From Chlorobiota bacterium (GTDB lineage: Bacteria; Bacteroidota; Bacteroidia; Bacteroidales; VadinHA17), in assembly GCA_013152085.1 (NCBI GenBank), contig JAADHC010000001.1:1-48526 (forward strand): a DNA stretch of 48,526 bases, written 5' to 3'. The notes beneath the pieces were generated by a model that had not been told where the DNA came from, ran no database searches, and worked only from the letters and a program-made list of their open reading frames with translations. Positions 8,425 through 18,754 of the stretch are shown in pieces (positions within the stretch are counted from its first letter, which is position 1; every line of letters starts with the position of its first letter). A program made the translations under genes and the position numbers.

Positions 8425-11400
8425 ATGAACAACGAGAAAAAGTTGGATTTTCAATGGTGGCTTCTTATAGCAGTATTACTATTTTTCTGCTTCTCGGGAG
8501 GAGTTAGCCATCTTGTTACAACTACTTCATTCTCAAGGATTATTATCCGGCATGTTGAGTATAAGATCAGTAAAAAAGAACAGTTTCTAAATACCTGGAT
8601 GGAAAAAATTCTTTCGGGTGATGGGATAAAAGACAGGTTCCACGAAGAATCCGGAAAGAATATACGTAAGAAACTGATGGATAAAGAGATGGCTTTGTTT
8701 ATTTACGAAGGTGATTCTCTGATTTTCTGGAGTGACAATTCCATCCCGCTTGAAAAACTGTACCCGGTAAGGCCGGCATCTCCTGCCATAATCTTTCTTG
8801 GTAACGGATGGTTTATCCCGAAGATAGAGCAATCGAATGGTTATACAGTGATTGGTCTGATCCTGATAAAACATCATTTTCCTGTCATGAACAAGTTTTT
8901 GCCTCAGAATTTTTTCCGGGGATCGTGGCTGAGCAAACATTATCAAATCCTCTCTGTTCCGGGAGAAGGTGGGATGGCCGTTTATAACCACCAGGGGAAG
9001 TATTGTTTCAGTTTAAAAGTCAAAGATTCAGGGACCATCCAGCTTTTCTGGAACTGGTTTTCATTTGTGTTATTTTTTGCAGGTATGATCCTGTCTTTTA
9101 TATGGGGGATAAGATTTTTACGGCGCAACCGCCATTTGAAGCGCCTGATATTGTCCTTAATCCCAGTCAGCATTTTTATTATATATGTTGTATTCCTTAC
9201 AGGCAGAATCCTGCCATCGAATTTCTTTTCACTGCCATTGTTTTCTCCATATTACTTCGCTTTAACAACATGGTGCCCCTCCATTGGAGATTTGTTTTTT
9301 TTAACGATGCTTCTTTTCTTTCTTTTCTATGCGATCAGGATCATTTGGTATGAAGGTTCCCGGAAACCTGCCCGGTGGATTACCGGACTGAGTTTTCTAC
9401 TTGCAGCCCTGCTGCTTGCGGGATTAACAATGCTGTTTTATCAATTGGTGATGAACTCAAGCCTTGTTTTTGAACCTTTCAGGATCCTGGACATGAATGA
9501 ATATTCTGTGCTGGGTATTTTTTCAGTTGGCTTCTTATTTTTAGCTTTTCTTCTGATTACGGATGTTGCGATTATTTTTTCCAGGGGAATGTCTGCCCGG
9601 AAGATCATTACCATAATTATCGTTGTCTCTCTTATTTTTCTTGTGTTTCTTATTCCTGAAAGGGTTCATGTTCCCTGGTATACTATTTTACTTTTCTGGT
9701 TGAGTATTGCCATAATCCATTGGGTCAGGGAGCGGTCTGTAAGTATGGCTGTCTTTTTTATTGCATTTTTTATGGGGGTTTTTTCTACGGTATTGATATT
9801 AAAATATTCTGGTGTACGCAGGGATCAGAATGCCCGACTGATGGCAGTGAATCTTGCAGCTGAGCGCGATCCGGTGGCTGAACTGCTCATGGAAGAAATA
9901 AACACCCCCTTACTTCAGGATCAGGAACTAAGTGTTATGATGAGAAAACAGGGTTTTTCTCAAACGGATGTTGACCAGATTTTCCAGTACCTTAAATTAC
10001 GTTATTTTAACGGTTACTGGGACAAATATGAACTATCTGTCACGCTTTGTAATCCGGAGATGGATATTTTTGTAGATGAATCTCCCAGGCCTTGTTTTTC
10101 CTTTTTTCAAACGTTTCTGGAAGAAACCGGAACCCCGATCAGCGGAACAAAATTTTATTATCTGGATACACAAAACGGACTGATCAGTTATCTGGCTGCC
10201 TTGTATTTTCCTGCTGTAACGCAAGGCGATTCAAACGGGTTATACATTCAACTTGATTCAAGAATATTATATGAGCAACTTGGGTATCCTGAACTACTTC
10301 TCGACCAGCAGGGTGCACGTGAACCTGTCCCTGCGGTTTTCACTTATGCCAAATACTATGACGGGAAACTGGTTGCCGAGAAAGGGGATTTTCCCTTTCC
10401 TATAACTGATAAAGTTTTCCCCCCTTCTGAAAACGAATTTTCCACCCGGCAATTTGATGGCTACCGGCATATTATCTATCGCCCTAACGGATCCACGACG
10501 ATGGTAATGAGCTACAGGTTGCATCGTTTTCCGGATTACCTGATCTCATTTTCCTACCTGTTTGTGTTTTTCTTCCTGTTAATTATTATTGGTTTGTTCA
10601 GAACGGTTTTTCCTGTCGGGTTGAATTTCAGAAATCTTTTGTTAAAGCAGAAGATCCAGCTTTGGATCATTTCCTTGTTATTTTTTATTTTTCTGCTTGT
10701 GGGTGCGGGAACTATTTTTTTCAGTAAAAAACAGTTTTACGAAAATCATTTAAAAAATCTTAAGGAGAAGCTCCAGAGCGTTTATGTGGAACTGGAGCAT
10801 AAAATAAGTTTTGAAACTTCCATTGATAAAAACTGGCACAGCCCGCAATATGCCAGTCTGAATGATCTGTTAGTGAAATTTTCCAATGTGTTTTATACCG
10901 ATATCAACCTGTATAATGAAAGTGGTTATTTACTGGCAACTTCCCGGCCTGAGATTTTTGAAAAACATTTGATGAGCCCCCGGCTCAACGAGGAGGCCTA
11001 TTATCAGTTAAAACGGAAACAAATGTCGGAATATGTACACAGGGAATCTATCGGAAAATTAACTTTCCTTTCGGCATATACACCGTTTTTCAACCAGGAT
11101 AATAAACTGCTTGCCTATCTTAACCTGCCTTACTTCACAAAACAAAATCTACTTGCCCGTGAAATTTCCAATATGATTGTTGGCATTATTAATTCGTGGA
11201 TGGTATTGATCCTGATTTCCTTTGCACTGGCAGTGTTTATCTCTGACAAGATCACCAATCCGTTACGGCGGATACAGGAAAAGATAGGTAAGTTTAAGCT
11301 GGGACAGCAATACGAGCATATTGTTTATACGGGTAATGATGAAATTGGAGGACTTGTTCGTGAGTATAACCGGATGATTGATGAACTGGCAAAAAATATT

Positions 11401-12126
11401 GAATTGCTGGCAAAATCTGAGCGGGAAAGTGCCTGGCGCGAAATGGCCCGACAGATTGCCCATGAGATCAAGAATCCGTTAACACCTATGAAACTGAGTA
11501 TTCAGCAGCTTAAACGTTCCTGGGAGGATAAGCGGGAAGATTTTGGTGAACATATGGAACAGGTGACACGCACTCTGGTAGAGCAGATTGATCGCTTATC
11601 GAAAATTGCCACGGCTTTTTCGAACTTTGCCCGATTACCCCGGACTCATTACGAACCTTTACCTGTTGTTGATGTAATTGGGGAGGTGGTTCATTTGTTT
11701 AGCGGAGAACACCACATTAAGTTTCATTATCACCAGGATAATAAAGATAAATTGGTTGTGTTTGCAGATCGGGAAGAGTTCAACAGTGTTATTGTCAATT
11801 TGCTGAAAAATGCGATTCAATCCATTCCTGAACCGCAGAAAGGAGAGATCAATATTTCCATCTCAGCAGAAGAGGGGAACAAAAGTGTATTATTAACCGT
11901 AAGTGACAATGGTTCGGGAATTCCGGAAGGATCAGGTGACCGTTTGTTCGAGCCCAATTTTACGACAAAATCCAGTGGTATGGGATTGGGGCTTGCTATT
12001 GTAAAAAAGATTATTGAAGATATTAGCGGGGAAATATGGTACAAACCGAATGAAACAGCAGGAACATCTTTCTTTGTCCGGCTTCCTTTATATATACCTG
12101 ATGAACAAGAGAATGTGGATGATTAA
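8425..12126 (+). CDS. Large multi-pass membrane histidine kinase (NtrY-like)
   Basis: 1233 residues. One TM at about 11-31, an extracytoplasmic loop to about 205, then eight closely spaced TMs (206-460), a second extracytoplasmic region of about 240 residues, two TMs (705-725, 750-770), a third extracytoplasmic domain of about 145 residues with Cache-like spacing, and a last TM (915-940). A HAMP linker follows (942-993), then HisKA with the phosphorylatable H1013 in A-H-E-I-K-N-P-L-T-P, and an HATPase domain with N-L-L-K-N-A-I-Q-S, D-N-G-S-G-I-P and G-M-G-L-G-L-A-I. The H-box matches the NtrY group, but no PAS domain is evident and no response regulator is adjacent. The eight-helix N-terminal block may be a sensor or transport-like module. 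Ligand unknown. Confidence 0.88.
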   Translation: MNNEKKLDFQWWLLIAVLLFFCFSGGVSHLVTTTSFSRIIIRHVEYKISKKEQFLNTWMEKILSGDGIKDRFHEESGKNIRKKLMDKEMALFIYEGDSLIFWSDNSIPLEKLYPVRPASPAIIFLGNGWFIPKIEQSNGYTVIGLILIKHHFPVMNKFLPQNFFRGSWLSKHYQILSVPGEGGMAVYNHQGKYCFSLKVKDSGTIQLFWNWFSFVLFFAGMILSFIWGIRFLRRNRHLKRLILSLIPVSIFIIYVVFLTGRILPSNFFSLPLFSPYYFALTTWCPSIGDLFFLTMLLFFLFYAIRIIWYEGSRKPARWITGLSFLLAALLLAGLTMLFYQLVMNSSLVFEPFRILDMNEYSVLGIFSVGFLFLAFLLITDVAIIFSRGMSARKIITIIIVVSLIFLVFLIPERVHVPWYTILLFWLSIAIIHWVRERSVSMAVFFIAFFMGVFSTVLILKYSGVRRDQNARLMAVNLAAERDPVAELLMEEINTPLLQDQELSVMMRKQGFSQTDVDQIFQYLKLRYFNGYWDKYELSVTLCNPEMDIFVDESPRPCFSFFQTFLEETGTPISGTKFYYLDTQNGLISYLAALYFPAVTQGDSNGLYIQLDSRILYEQLGYPELLLDQQGAREPVPAVFTYAKYYDGKLVAEKGDFPFPITDKVFPPSENEFSTRQFDGYRHIIYRPNGSTTMVMSYRLHRFPDYLISFSYLFVFFFLLIIIGLFRTVFPVGLNFRNLLLKQKIQLWIISLLFFIFLLVGAGTIFFSKKQFYENHLKNLKEKLQSVYVELEHKISFETSIDKNWHSPQYASLNDLLVKFSNVFYTDINLYNESGYLLATSRPEIFEKHLMSPRLNEEAYYQLKRKQMSEYVHRESIGKLTFLSAYTPFFNQDNKLLAYLNLPYFTKQNLLAREISNMIVGIINSWMVLILISFALAVFISDKITNPLRRIQEKIGKFKLGQQYEHIVYTGNDEIGGLVREYNRMIDELAKNIELLAKSERESAWREMARQIAHEIKNPLTPMKLSIQQLKRSWEDKREDFGEHMEQVTRTLVEQIDRLSKIATAFSNFARLPRTHYEPLPVVDVIGEVVHLFSGEHHIKFHYHQDNKDKLVVFADREEFNSVIVNLLKNAIQSIPEPQKGEINISISAEEGNKSVLLTVSDNGSGIPEGSGDRLFEPNFTTKSSGMGLGLAIVKKIIEDISGEIWYKPNETAGTSFFVRLPLYIPDEQENVDD

Positions 12127-12193
12127 TGCGATTGGGCGCTTCCGGAATGAATATTTTTACAATTTTTCCGGGCAGTAGAATATTAAAAAACTA

Positions 12194-12201
12194 TATATTT
12201 G
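12194..12201 (+). promoter_or_regulatory. -7 box of the surface-protein operon
   Basis: TATATTTG matches TAnnTTTG. Transcription from it would begin around 12206, downstream of the TTG at 12199, so the first usable start is the GTG at 12229. Confidence 0.55.
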
Positions 12202-12228
12202 TTAAAATCCAATTATCCGAAAAACCAC

Positions 12229-15200
12229 GTGCCCAGGAAAGAACTTTCCATAATTTCACTCATTGGACTGTGGCTGATAACCATATCCGGTTTAGCCCAA
12301 ACCCCTGTTTCAGGTGTTATAAATGCATATGGTAAGGTCGTTTCCATAGATGGTACCGACAGGGTCTCGCTTGCTGATGCGTCTGCATTTGCTGCCGGAG
12401 ACACCGTCATGATCGTACAGATGAAGGGCGTGGGGATTAATGTCAACAACAATATCGGATCGTTCGGATCAATGCAAAATAAATATAGTACAGGGCACTA
12501 TGAGCTGTTAATTGTTCTGTCTGTTTCAGGGAATCAGATTGTTTTTACAGCTGATCTAAGTAAAACTTATGAAATCGAGGGCAATATCCAGTTGGTAAAA
12601 GCTCGTGGTTATAACAATGCCGTTGTTACCGGTGAGCTTACCTGCCAACCCTGGGACAGTGCTACAGGTACAGGCGGGGTACTTGCCATCCTTGTTGGCA
12701 ACACATTAGACCTGCAGGCAAGTATCAATGTTTCAGGTAAAGGTTTCAGGGGCGGTGTTGTTGTAAACGGTAATGGTGAGTGTAGTGAAACTGATACCGG
12801 TTATTTAGATATGTCTTTTATGTATAGCTCGGATAGTGCCGGTTTTAAAGGTGAGGGATTGGCTTCGTATAATCTTTCACTGGGGAATCCACTGGATACT
12901 TTTTACAGTAAAGGTAGAGGGCCGTTATTTAACGGTGGTGGTGGCGGAAACGCCTTGCATTCCGGTGGTGGTGGCGGGGCAAATTACGGTACAGGCGGTT
13001 CCGGGGGTAATGAATCAAATGTTTGTGGAACTCCGGGTTCAGTAGGGGGATGGTACAGTTATTCAAGTTCCAATATAAGTGGCTGGAGTACCGATAACCG
13101 GATATTTATGGGTGGCGCCGGTGGTTCGGGGACGCAGTCTGGCGGCGATCTTGGAACTCCCGGCGGGAATGGGGGCGGAATTGTTTTAATTATGGCGGAT
13201 ACACTCATTGGTAATGGATTTGGAATCTTTGCCAATGGGGAAAGTGTTTCCGGTATTGCCTCGGCAGGCGCCGGTGGTGGCGGAGCCGGCGGAACCATAC
13301 TCCTGGATGTTGCGGAATTAAAATCAACGGTATCGGTTGAAGTCAAAGGAGGCACGGGAGGTATTACCAATGGACCAGGGTGTACCGGCCCCGGTGGCGG
13401 TGGCGGCGGTGGCATCATCTGGCACAGCAATCCCATTAACTGGGGGAATGCCACAACGGATATTAGCGGAGGGGCAAAAGGTGTATCCTTAAACGGATCA
13501 TGTGCAAGTTATGTTGGTGCCGATGGTGGTGACGGTATAATACTGGCAAGTCTTTCTGTACCCCTTACCGGTTTCTTGTTCAACTCTGTTGTTTCTTCCG
13601 TATCGGGAGATATTACCGACACAATCTGTGAAGGAGAGGTAGTCCCCAAACTGTTGGGTTCAATCCCTAAGGGTGGGACCGGTCCTTACACTTTTACCTG
13701 GGAAAGCAGTAACGACAAATCTACCTGGACGGTTGAAACTTCCGGAGTTGCGGAACGCAACCTGGATCTTGGCGTGCAGCTTTTCGATACAACCTATTAC
13801 CGGCGTACCATTACCGACAATTCGGTACCGGTAATTATTGATGTCAGTAAGGTACTGACCATTGTGGTCCAACCCAGAATACAACAGAACCAGTTTTCTT
13901 TTGATACCACAATCTGTTTCGGACAGACGCCAAATCCTATTCTCCCGGTATTCGGAATACCGGCCGGAGGTGACGGTACCTATGCTTACCTGTGGGAAGA
14001 AAGTACAGACGGGATAAATTTTACGGATGCCGCCGGAATAAATACCAATGATATTTACCAACCGCCGGCACTTAATGATACCATGTACTACCGCAGGAAT
14101 GTTTATTCCGGAAAATGTCAGAATATCAGTGATACGGTAACTATTAATGTTTTACCGCTTGTCGGGAACAATGCGGTTTCTGCCGATCAGACCATCTGCC
14201 AGGGATTTGCTTTTGTGCCGCTAAGTGGTACTGTCCCATCCGGCGGGGATAACAGCTATATTTTCCAGTGGGTTGAAAGTACCGATTATGCCACCTGGAA
14301 CAATGCTTATGGCACAAATGCCAATCAGAATTATTCGCCCGATACAACTTCAACAACCTTCCCGGGAACGACTTATTTTCGCAGAGTGGTGTATTCCGGC
14401 CTGGCCAATACCTGCAGTGACACAAGTAATGCGGTTACTTTAATCGACTGGCCGAAGATTACTAGCAATTTTATTTCGGGTGACCAGCAGATTTGTGAGG
14501 GAGAAGTACCTTTACCTTTTGTTGGAAATGCTCCCGGAGGGGGAAACGGAACATATACTTATCTTTGGGAGCAAAGCAACGATAATGCTGCTTTTATTGC
14601 AGGTACGGAGACCAATACAAATATAAATTACAGTGCAGCAGCTTTGATAGATACCACTTATTACCGGAGAGTTGTTTACTCGGATGTCTGTCGCGATACT
14701 TCGCTGGTGCTGACCATAACCGTAGATCCGCTCATTCAAAATTATGGTATTAACTTGCCTTCAGGTTTGAGGGACACTACCATCTGTGAAAATCAGGCTC
14801 CTGCAGCCATTATTCAGGAACCTGCGCCTATTGTTGGCGGGGACGGTATTTATACATACGCCTGGGAGAAAAGTACTGATGCAGGTACAACCTGGACGGG
14901 TACCGGAGGGAATACCGTTTCATATGCTCCGGGTAACCTTATCCAGACAACATTATATCGCCGGGGTGTAACGTCCGGAGCATGCCAGGTAACAAGCGAT
15001 ACGGTTGCAATCAATGTTTTACCTGCGATATCCGGGAATACGCTGCCGGCAGATTTTTCCATATGTTTCGGAGACTCCTCATTACTGGACGGATCCTTAC
15101 CTGCCGGAGGAGAAGCAGGCGTTTATTCTTACCTGTGGGAAGAAAGTCCGGATGCCTTATCCTGGAGCAGTGCCGGTGGCAGCAACCTGCAGGAGGATTA

Positions 15201-16398
15201 CCAGACGCCGGTACTAACTTCACAGACTTTTTACCGTCGTATTGTTTCATCAGGCCCTGCTTCTACTTGCCGGGATACCAGTACGGACCTGCGAATTAAT
15301 ATTCTGCCTTTACCAACAGCTGTCATTGCAGGCCTGGATACTGCGATTTGTGACGGCGATGCGGTTGGACTAACTTTTCAGGTGAGCGGAGTTACGGGTC
15401 CCTGGAATCTTACTTACGATGATGGATTTGGTAATCCGGCTGTTATTGGTATTGCCAATACTTCGCCACAGGTGGAAAATATAACTCCTTCAACTACCGC
15501 AGCATTTACCGATTTTCAATATACCATTACGGATGTTACCGATAATGCAGGTTGTAAAGCCTTACCTGCAGACCTGACCGGACTGGCCAAAGTTCATGTA
15601 GACGGGATTCCGGTGACAAATGCCGGTCCGGATGAAGAAGTTTGTGGATTTACCTATACTCTTAAAGCGACAAATCCTGCCTTTGGATCTTCATCCTGGC
15701 TTGTCCCTGCAGGGATGACACTCAGTGATACGATGGCGGCAAATGCCCAGGCCACGGTTACGTCCGAAGGCAATTATCCACTTACCTGGCAGGTCTCCAA
15801 CGGAGTTTGCCCACTCCAGACTGCTGTGGTAACAATTACTTTCTGGCAGGATCCCGGAAATGTACATGCCGGCAATGATACCGTCCTTGAACCTGGTCAG
15901 ACAATCATTGATTTGTCCGGAAGCCAGGATAGTCCTGTTATTGGAATGATACAATGGACTACAAATGGGAATGCGGTGATCAATACCCCGTCAGCATTCA
16001 CCACGAATGTTACCAATCTCGATCCGGGTGAGAACCTGTTTATTCTTTCCGTAACCAATGGGGCATGCCCTGTTAAAACAGATGATGTCATCGTAACGGT
16101 TCAGAAATTCAATCAACATAATTATGGAATATCGCCCAATGGTGACGGTATTAATGACTTCTTCAGGGTTACCGGAGCCGAAAATGTGGAAAATACTTTA
16201 ACGATTTTTGATGGAAACGGGGTGGTTGTTTATAAAATCGATAACTTCATGCATACTTCGAATGAAAGCAGTAGCGGTTGGGGAGGGACAGCAAATGACT
16301 TATCTCCGCTGCCTGAAGGAACTTATTATTTTATACTGAAAATCCGCGGAAAGGTACAGGAAACCCTTTCCGGCTATATTGTGGTTAAAAGGCAATGA
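12229..16398 (+). CDS. Giant exported protein with type IX C-terminal sorting domain (CHU_C, type B)
   Basis: 1389 residues from GTG 12229; the frame reaches back to a TTG at 12199 but the promoter box covers it. A signal peptide ends near I-S-G-L-A-Q. A beta-rich N-terminal domain is followed by an extremely glycine-rich stretch (12930-13440) with many GGGG runs, then about six repeats of about 90 residues (13600-15310), each with a D-T-T/I-C start, a G-G-D/N-G-T/Y-Y-L-W-E-x-S centre and a Y-Y-R-R-x-V-x-S-G end. The last 90 residues (from 16120) carry S-P-N-G-D-G-I-N-D-F-F and a final E-G-T-Y-Y-F-I-L/G-Y-I-V-V, the gliding-motility-associated CTD used for T9SS export. It is probably a surface adhesin or matrix protein. 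Its stop overlaps the PorP/SprF start. Confidence 0.9.
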   Translation: MPRKELSIISLIGLWLITISGLAQTPVSGVINAYGKVVSIDGTDRVSLADASAFAAGDTVMIVQMKGVGINVNNNIGSFGSMQNKYSTGHYELLIVLSVSGNQIVFTADLSKTYEIEGNIQLVKARGYNNAVVTGELTCQPWDSATGTGGVLAILVGNTLDLQASINVSGKGFRGGVVVNGNGECSETDTGYLDMSFMYSSDSAGFKGEGLASYNLSLGNPLDTFYSKGRGPLFNGGGGGNALHSGGGGGANYGTGGSGGNESNVCGTPGSVGGWYSYSSSNISGWSTDNRIFMGGAGGSGTQSGGDLGTPGGNGGGIVLIMADTLIGNGFGIFANGESVSGIASAGAGGGGAGGTILLDVAELKSTVSVEVKGGTGGITNGPGCTGPGGGGGGGIIWHSNPINWGNATTDISGGAKGVSLNGSCASYVGADGGDGIILASLSVPLTGFLFNSVVSSVSGDITDTICEGEVVPKLLGSIPKGGTGPYTFTWESSNDKSTWTVETSGVAERNLDLGVQLFDTTYYRRTITDNSVPVIIDVSKVLTIVVQPRIQQNQFSFDTTICFGQTPNPILPVFGIPAGGDGTYAYLWEESTDGINFTDAAGINTNDIYQPPALNDTMYYRRNVYSGKCQNISDTVTINVLPLVGNNAVSADQTICQGFAFVPLSGTVPSGGDNSYIFQWVESTDYATWNNAYGTNANQNYSPDTTSTTFPGTTYFRRVVYSGLANTCSDTSNAVTLIDWPKITSNFISGDQQICEGEVPLPFVGNAPGGGNGTYTYLWEQSNDNAAFIAGTETNTNINYSAAALIDTTYYRRVVYSDVCRDTSLVLTITVDPLIQNYGINLPSGLRDTTICENQAPAAIIQEPAPIVGGDGIYTYAWEKSTDAGTTWTGTGGNTVSYAPGNLIQTTLYRRGVTSGACQVTSDTVAINVLPAISGNTLPADFSICFGDSSLLDGSLPAGGEAGVYSYLWEESPDALSWSSAGGSNLQEDYQTPVLTSQTFYRRIVSSGPASTCRDTSTDLRINILPLPTAVIAGLDTAICDGDAVGLTFQVSGVTGPWNLTYDDGFGNPAVIGIANTSPQVENITPSTTAAFTDFQYTITDVTDNAGCKALPADLTGLAKVHVDGIPVTNAGPDEEVCGFTYTLKATNPAFGSSSWLVPAGMTLSDTMAANAQATVTSEGNYPLTWQVSNGVCPLQTAVVTITFWQDPGNVHAGNDTVLEPGQTIIDLSGSQDSPVIGMIQWTTNGNAVINTPSAFTTNVTNLDPGENLFILSVTNGACPVKTDDVIVTVQKFNQHNYGISPNGDGINDFFRVTGAENVENTLTIFDGNGVVVYKIDNFMHTSNESSSGWGGTANDLSPLPEGTYYFILKIRGKVQETLSGYIVVKRQ

Positions 16399-17327
16399 TA
16401 AAGAAAAGCTGGATTATTATCTTTATTGTTACGATATCGTTCACTGTGCATGGACAGTACAGTCAATATATGGTGAACGGGCTGGTAATTAATCCCGCTT
16501 ATGCCGGTAGCCGGGACGGGCTGAGTCTGTCCGCCCATTATGCAAAAGTATGGACCGGAATTGCCGGAATGCCTGAGCAGGAAATATTAAGTGCTCATTT
16601 TCCCTTAAAAAATGACAAGCTTGCTTTCGGAATGATCATTGGAAACCGTACGGCGGGTTCTACACACAGCATGTTTGGATCGTTGGATTATACCTTCAGG
16701 ATCCATTTAAAAAAATCCATCCTTGGTTTGGGACTGCGGGCAGGGATAGATTATAAAGATGAAAATTTCAATCAATTATATTTTGATCCGAACATGCCGC
16801 AGGATCCGGTATTTATCAATAATACCCTTACGGAACCTAATGCAGGATTTGGAATCTACTATTATTCGAAACGGTTTTTCACGGGATTTTCCATTCCGAG
16901 AATGATTACCTATAAATTTTCGGATACAACATCATACAGTTACGGCCCCACTTTACAACCACAATATGCACACTATATGTTTTCTGCAGGAGCTCTCATA
17001 GGGGAAATTGACGGATTTAAATGGCGGCCATCCTTCCTGGCTCAATACCTTGGTACAGTAAGTGATTACCGTTTGGATATTAATTCTATGTTTATTTTCC
17101 TGAAAGACAGAGTATGGCTTGGGGCATCCTATCGTATGGGGGGAAATACGGTAGCCTCACAGGTTGTAGGTATTATTGAACTTAAAATGAATGACCAGTT
17201 TATGTTGGGTTATTCGTATGATTATACGATGGGACAATTCAGTTCCGTATTGAATGCTACGCATGAAGTATATCTCCGTTACGATTTTGTTTATAAAATA
17301 AGAGCGGCAAATCCAAGGTATTTTTAA
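16395..17327 (+). CDS. PorP/SprF family type IX secretion outer-membrane protein
   Basis: 310 residues: signal peptide (cut near V-H-G-Q), then Y-S-Q-Y-M-V-N-G-L-V-I-N-P-A-Y-A-G, the hallmark N-terminus of the PorP/SprF family, and alternating beta strands of an outer-membrane barrel ending in aromatic-rich Y-L-R-Y-D-F. Such proteins sit in the outer membrane and, like SprF for SprB, are usually paired with one large type B CTD cargo. The ATG overlaps the cargo stop by 4 bases (ATGA), which supports a dedicated pair. No other T9SS core component (PorK/L/M/N, Sov, PorV) is in the window. Confidence 0.92.
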   Translation: MIKKSWIIIFIVTISFTVHGQYSQYMVNGLVINPAYAGSRDGLSLSAHYAKVWTGIAGMPEQEILSAHFPLKNDKLAFGMIIGNRTAGSTHSMFGSLDYTFRIHLKKSILGLGLRAGIDYKDENFNQLYFDPNMPQDPVFINNTLTEPNAGFGIYYYSKRFFTGFSIPRMITYKFSDTTSYSYGPTLQPQYAHYMFSAGALIGEIDGFKWRPSFLAQYLGTVSDYRLDINSMFIFLKDRVWLGASYRMGGNTVASQVVGIIELKMNDQFMLGYSYDYTMGQFSSVLNATHEVYLRYDFVYKIRAANPRYF

Positions 17328-17332
17328 TAATT

Positions 17333-18754
17333 ATGAGAAAACAGAATAAGAAATTCCTTGTTATTTTTTTTATCCTGGCTGGCATTTCGGGATGGGTGTC
17401 CTCTCAATCACTTTATGAAATTAAACGGGCTACTTTCAGCACACCTGTAGCAGATGATTATGCCCCTGTATTTTTCAGGAATGGTTTGTTGTTTACTTCC
17501 AACCGCAGAAGCTCTGCTCTGGTAACTTATGAATCCACGGAAGGAATACCTACCAGCAACATATACTTTGTACAAAGAAAGGACAGTATGAGCTGGGGAG
17601 TTGCCCGGCTTCTGGATAAATCTCTGGCAACACTTTTTAATGAGGGCCCCGCCTGTTTTGATTCCGTACATAACATTCTCTATTTTACGCGCAATCTGAA
17701 TACAGATAGAAAAAATAAAACCCAGGTGAACAACTATGGTATTTTTACTGCGCAATTACAAAACAATGTATGGACAAATGTTAAACCTTTTCCATTCAAT
17801 AATCCTGCCTATAAAACAGGGCATCCGGCACTAACTCTTTCCGGAGACACCCTCTTTTTCGTCTCAGACCAGCCCGGAGGGAAAGGGAAGGCGGATATTT
17901 ATATAACCATCCTTGAGCAGGGGAAATGGACTGAGCCTGAGAATCTTGGGTCTGAAGTGAATTCTGACAGTTCCGAACTGTTTCCTTTCTGGCATCCTTC
18001 AGGAAGATTATATTTTGCTTCGAACCGTCCGGGTACGATGGGAGGACTGGATATATATTATACCAGAAATATTAACGGAAAATGGTTAAACCCTATGCAA
18101 CTTAAGGCTCCGTTTAATTCTGTGGCAGATGATTTTGGATTTATTGCAGATAAAACCTTTACTTATGGGTTGCTTACTTCCTCCAGGGAAGGAAGGGATA
18201 ATATTTTCACTTTTAATTCCATGATCCCGGTTAATCCGGGTTGCAAAGCGATGGAAGCACCGGTGAATTGTTTCATGTTTTACGAAACCCAAAGCAGGGG
18301 TATTGATACCATCCCGGTTATTTACCAGTGGGACTTTGGTGATGGGAAACAGGCATTTGGTCACACTTCCGAGCATTGTTATGATAATCCCGGAACTTAT
18401 TTGGCCAGGCTGAATGTTACCGATACCATTACCGGTGAGGTAAGACATGATGTAGCTACTTATCTGGTTGAGGTTGTTAAAGTTGAACAGGCTGTTATTG
18501 AAGCCCCTGATTCCTGTATGGCCGGTGAACCGGTAAAGATCTCCGGAGGTGTGGAAATTTCCGGGTTTATTCCGGCGCAATATTTGTGGAATTTTGGGGA
18601 TGGGGAGGTTATGGAAGGAAATCCGGTAGAAAAAACCTATTATGATCCGGGAATACATCGTATTCAACTGTCCGTTATCAGCGAACCCGGGGATCAGAAA
18701 AAAATACAGCAAACTTGTATAACCAAGAATATTAAGGTATTATTAAATAAGTAA
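17333..18754 (+). CDS. Exported PD40 beta-propeller protein with two PKD domains
   Basis: 473 residues. A signal peptide (residues 1-25) precedes a WD40-like PD40 propeller, with repeats such as L-Y-F-T-R-N, T-L-F-F-V-S-D-Q-P-G-G and R-L-Y-F-A-S-N-R-P-G-T-M-G-G-L-D-I-Y-Y. Two PKD domains follow, each with W-D/N-F-G-D-G (about 18330 and 18590). PD40 proteins occur in T9SS loci (PorE/SprE-like), but those end in an OmpA domain, and here PKD domains replace it. There is no CTD, so it is probably periplasmic or outer-membrane associated rather than T9SS cargo. It follows porP/sprF by 5 bases and is in the same operon. Confidence 0.83.
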   Translation: MRKQNKKFLVIFFILAGISGWVSSQSLYEIKRATFSTPVADDYAPVFFRNGLLFTSNRRSSALVTYESTEGIPTSNIYFVQRKDSMSWGVARLLDKSLATLFNEGPACFDSVHNILYFTRNLNTDRKNKTQVNNYGIFTAQLQNNVWTNVKPFPFNNPAYKTGHPALTLSGDTLFFVSDQPGGKGKADIYITILEQGKWTEPENLGSEVNSDSSELFPFWHPSGRLYFASNRPGTMGGLDIYYTRNINGKWLNPMQLKAPFNSVADDFGFIADKTFTYGLLTSSREGRDNIFTFNSMIPVNPGCKAMEAPVNCFMFYETQSRGIDTIPVIYQWDFGDGKQAFGHTSEHCYDNPGTYLARLNVTDTITGEVRHDVATYLVEVVKVEQAVIEAPDSCMAGEPVKISGGVEISGFIPAQYLWNFGDGEVMEGNPVEKTYYDPGIHRIQLSVISEPGDQKKIQQTCITKNIKVLLNK

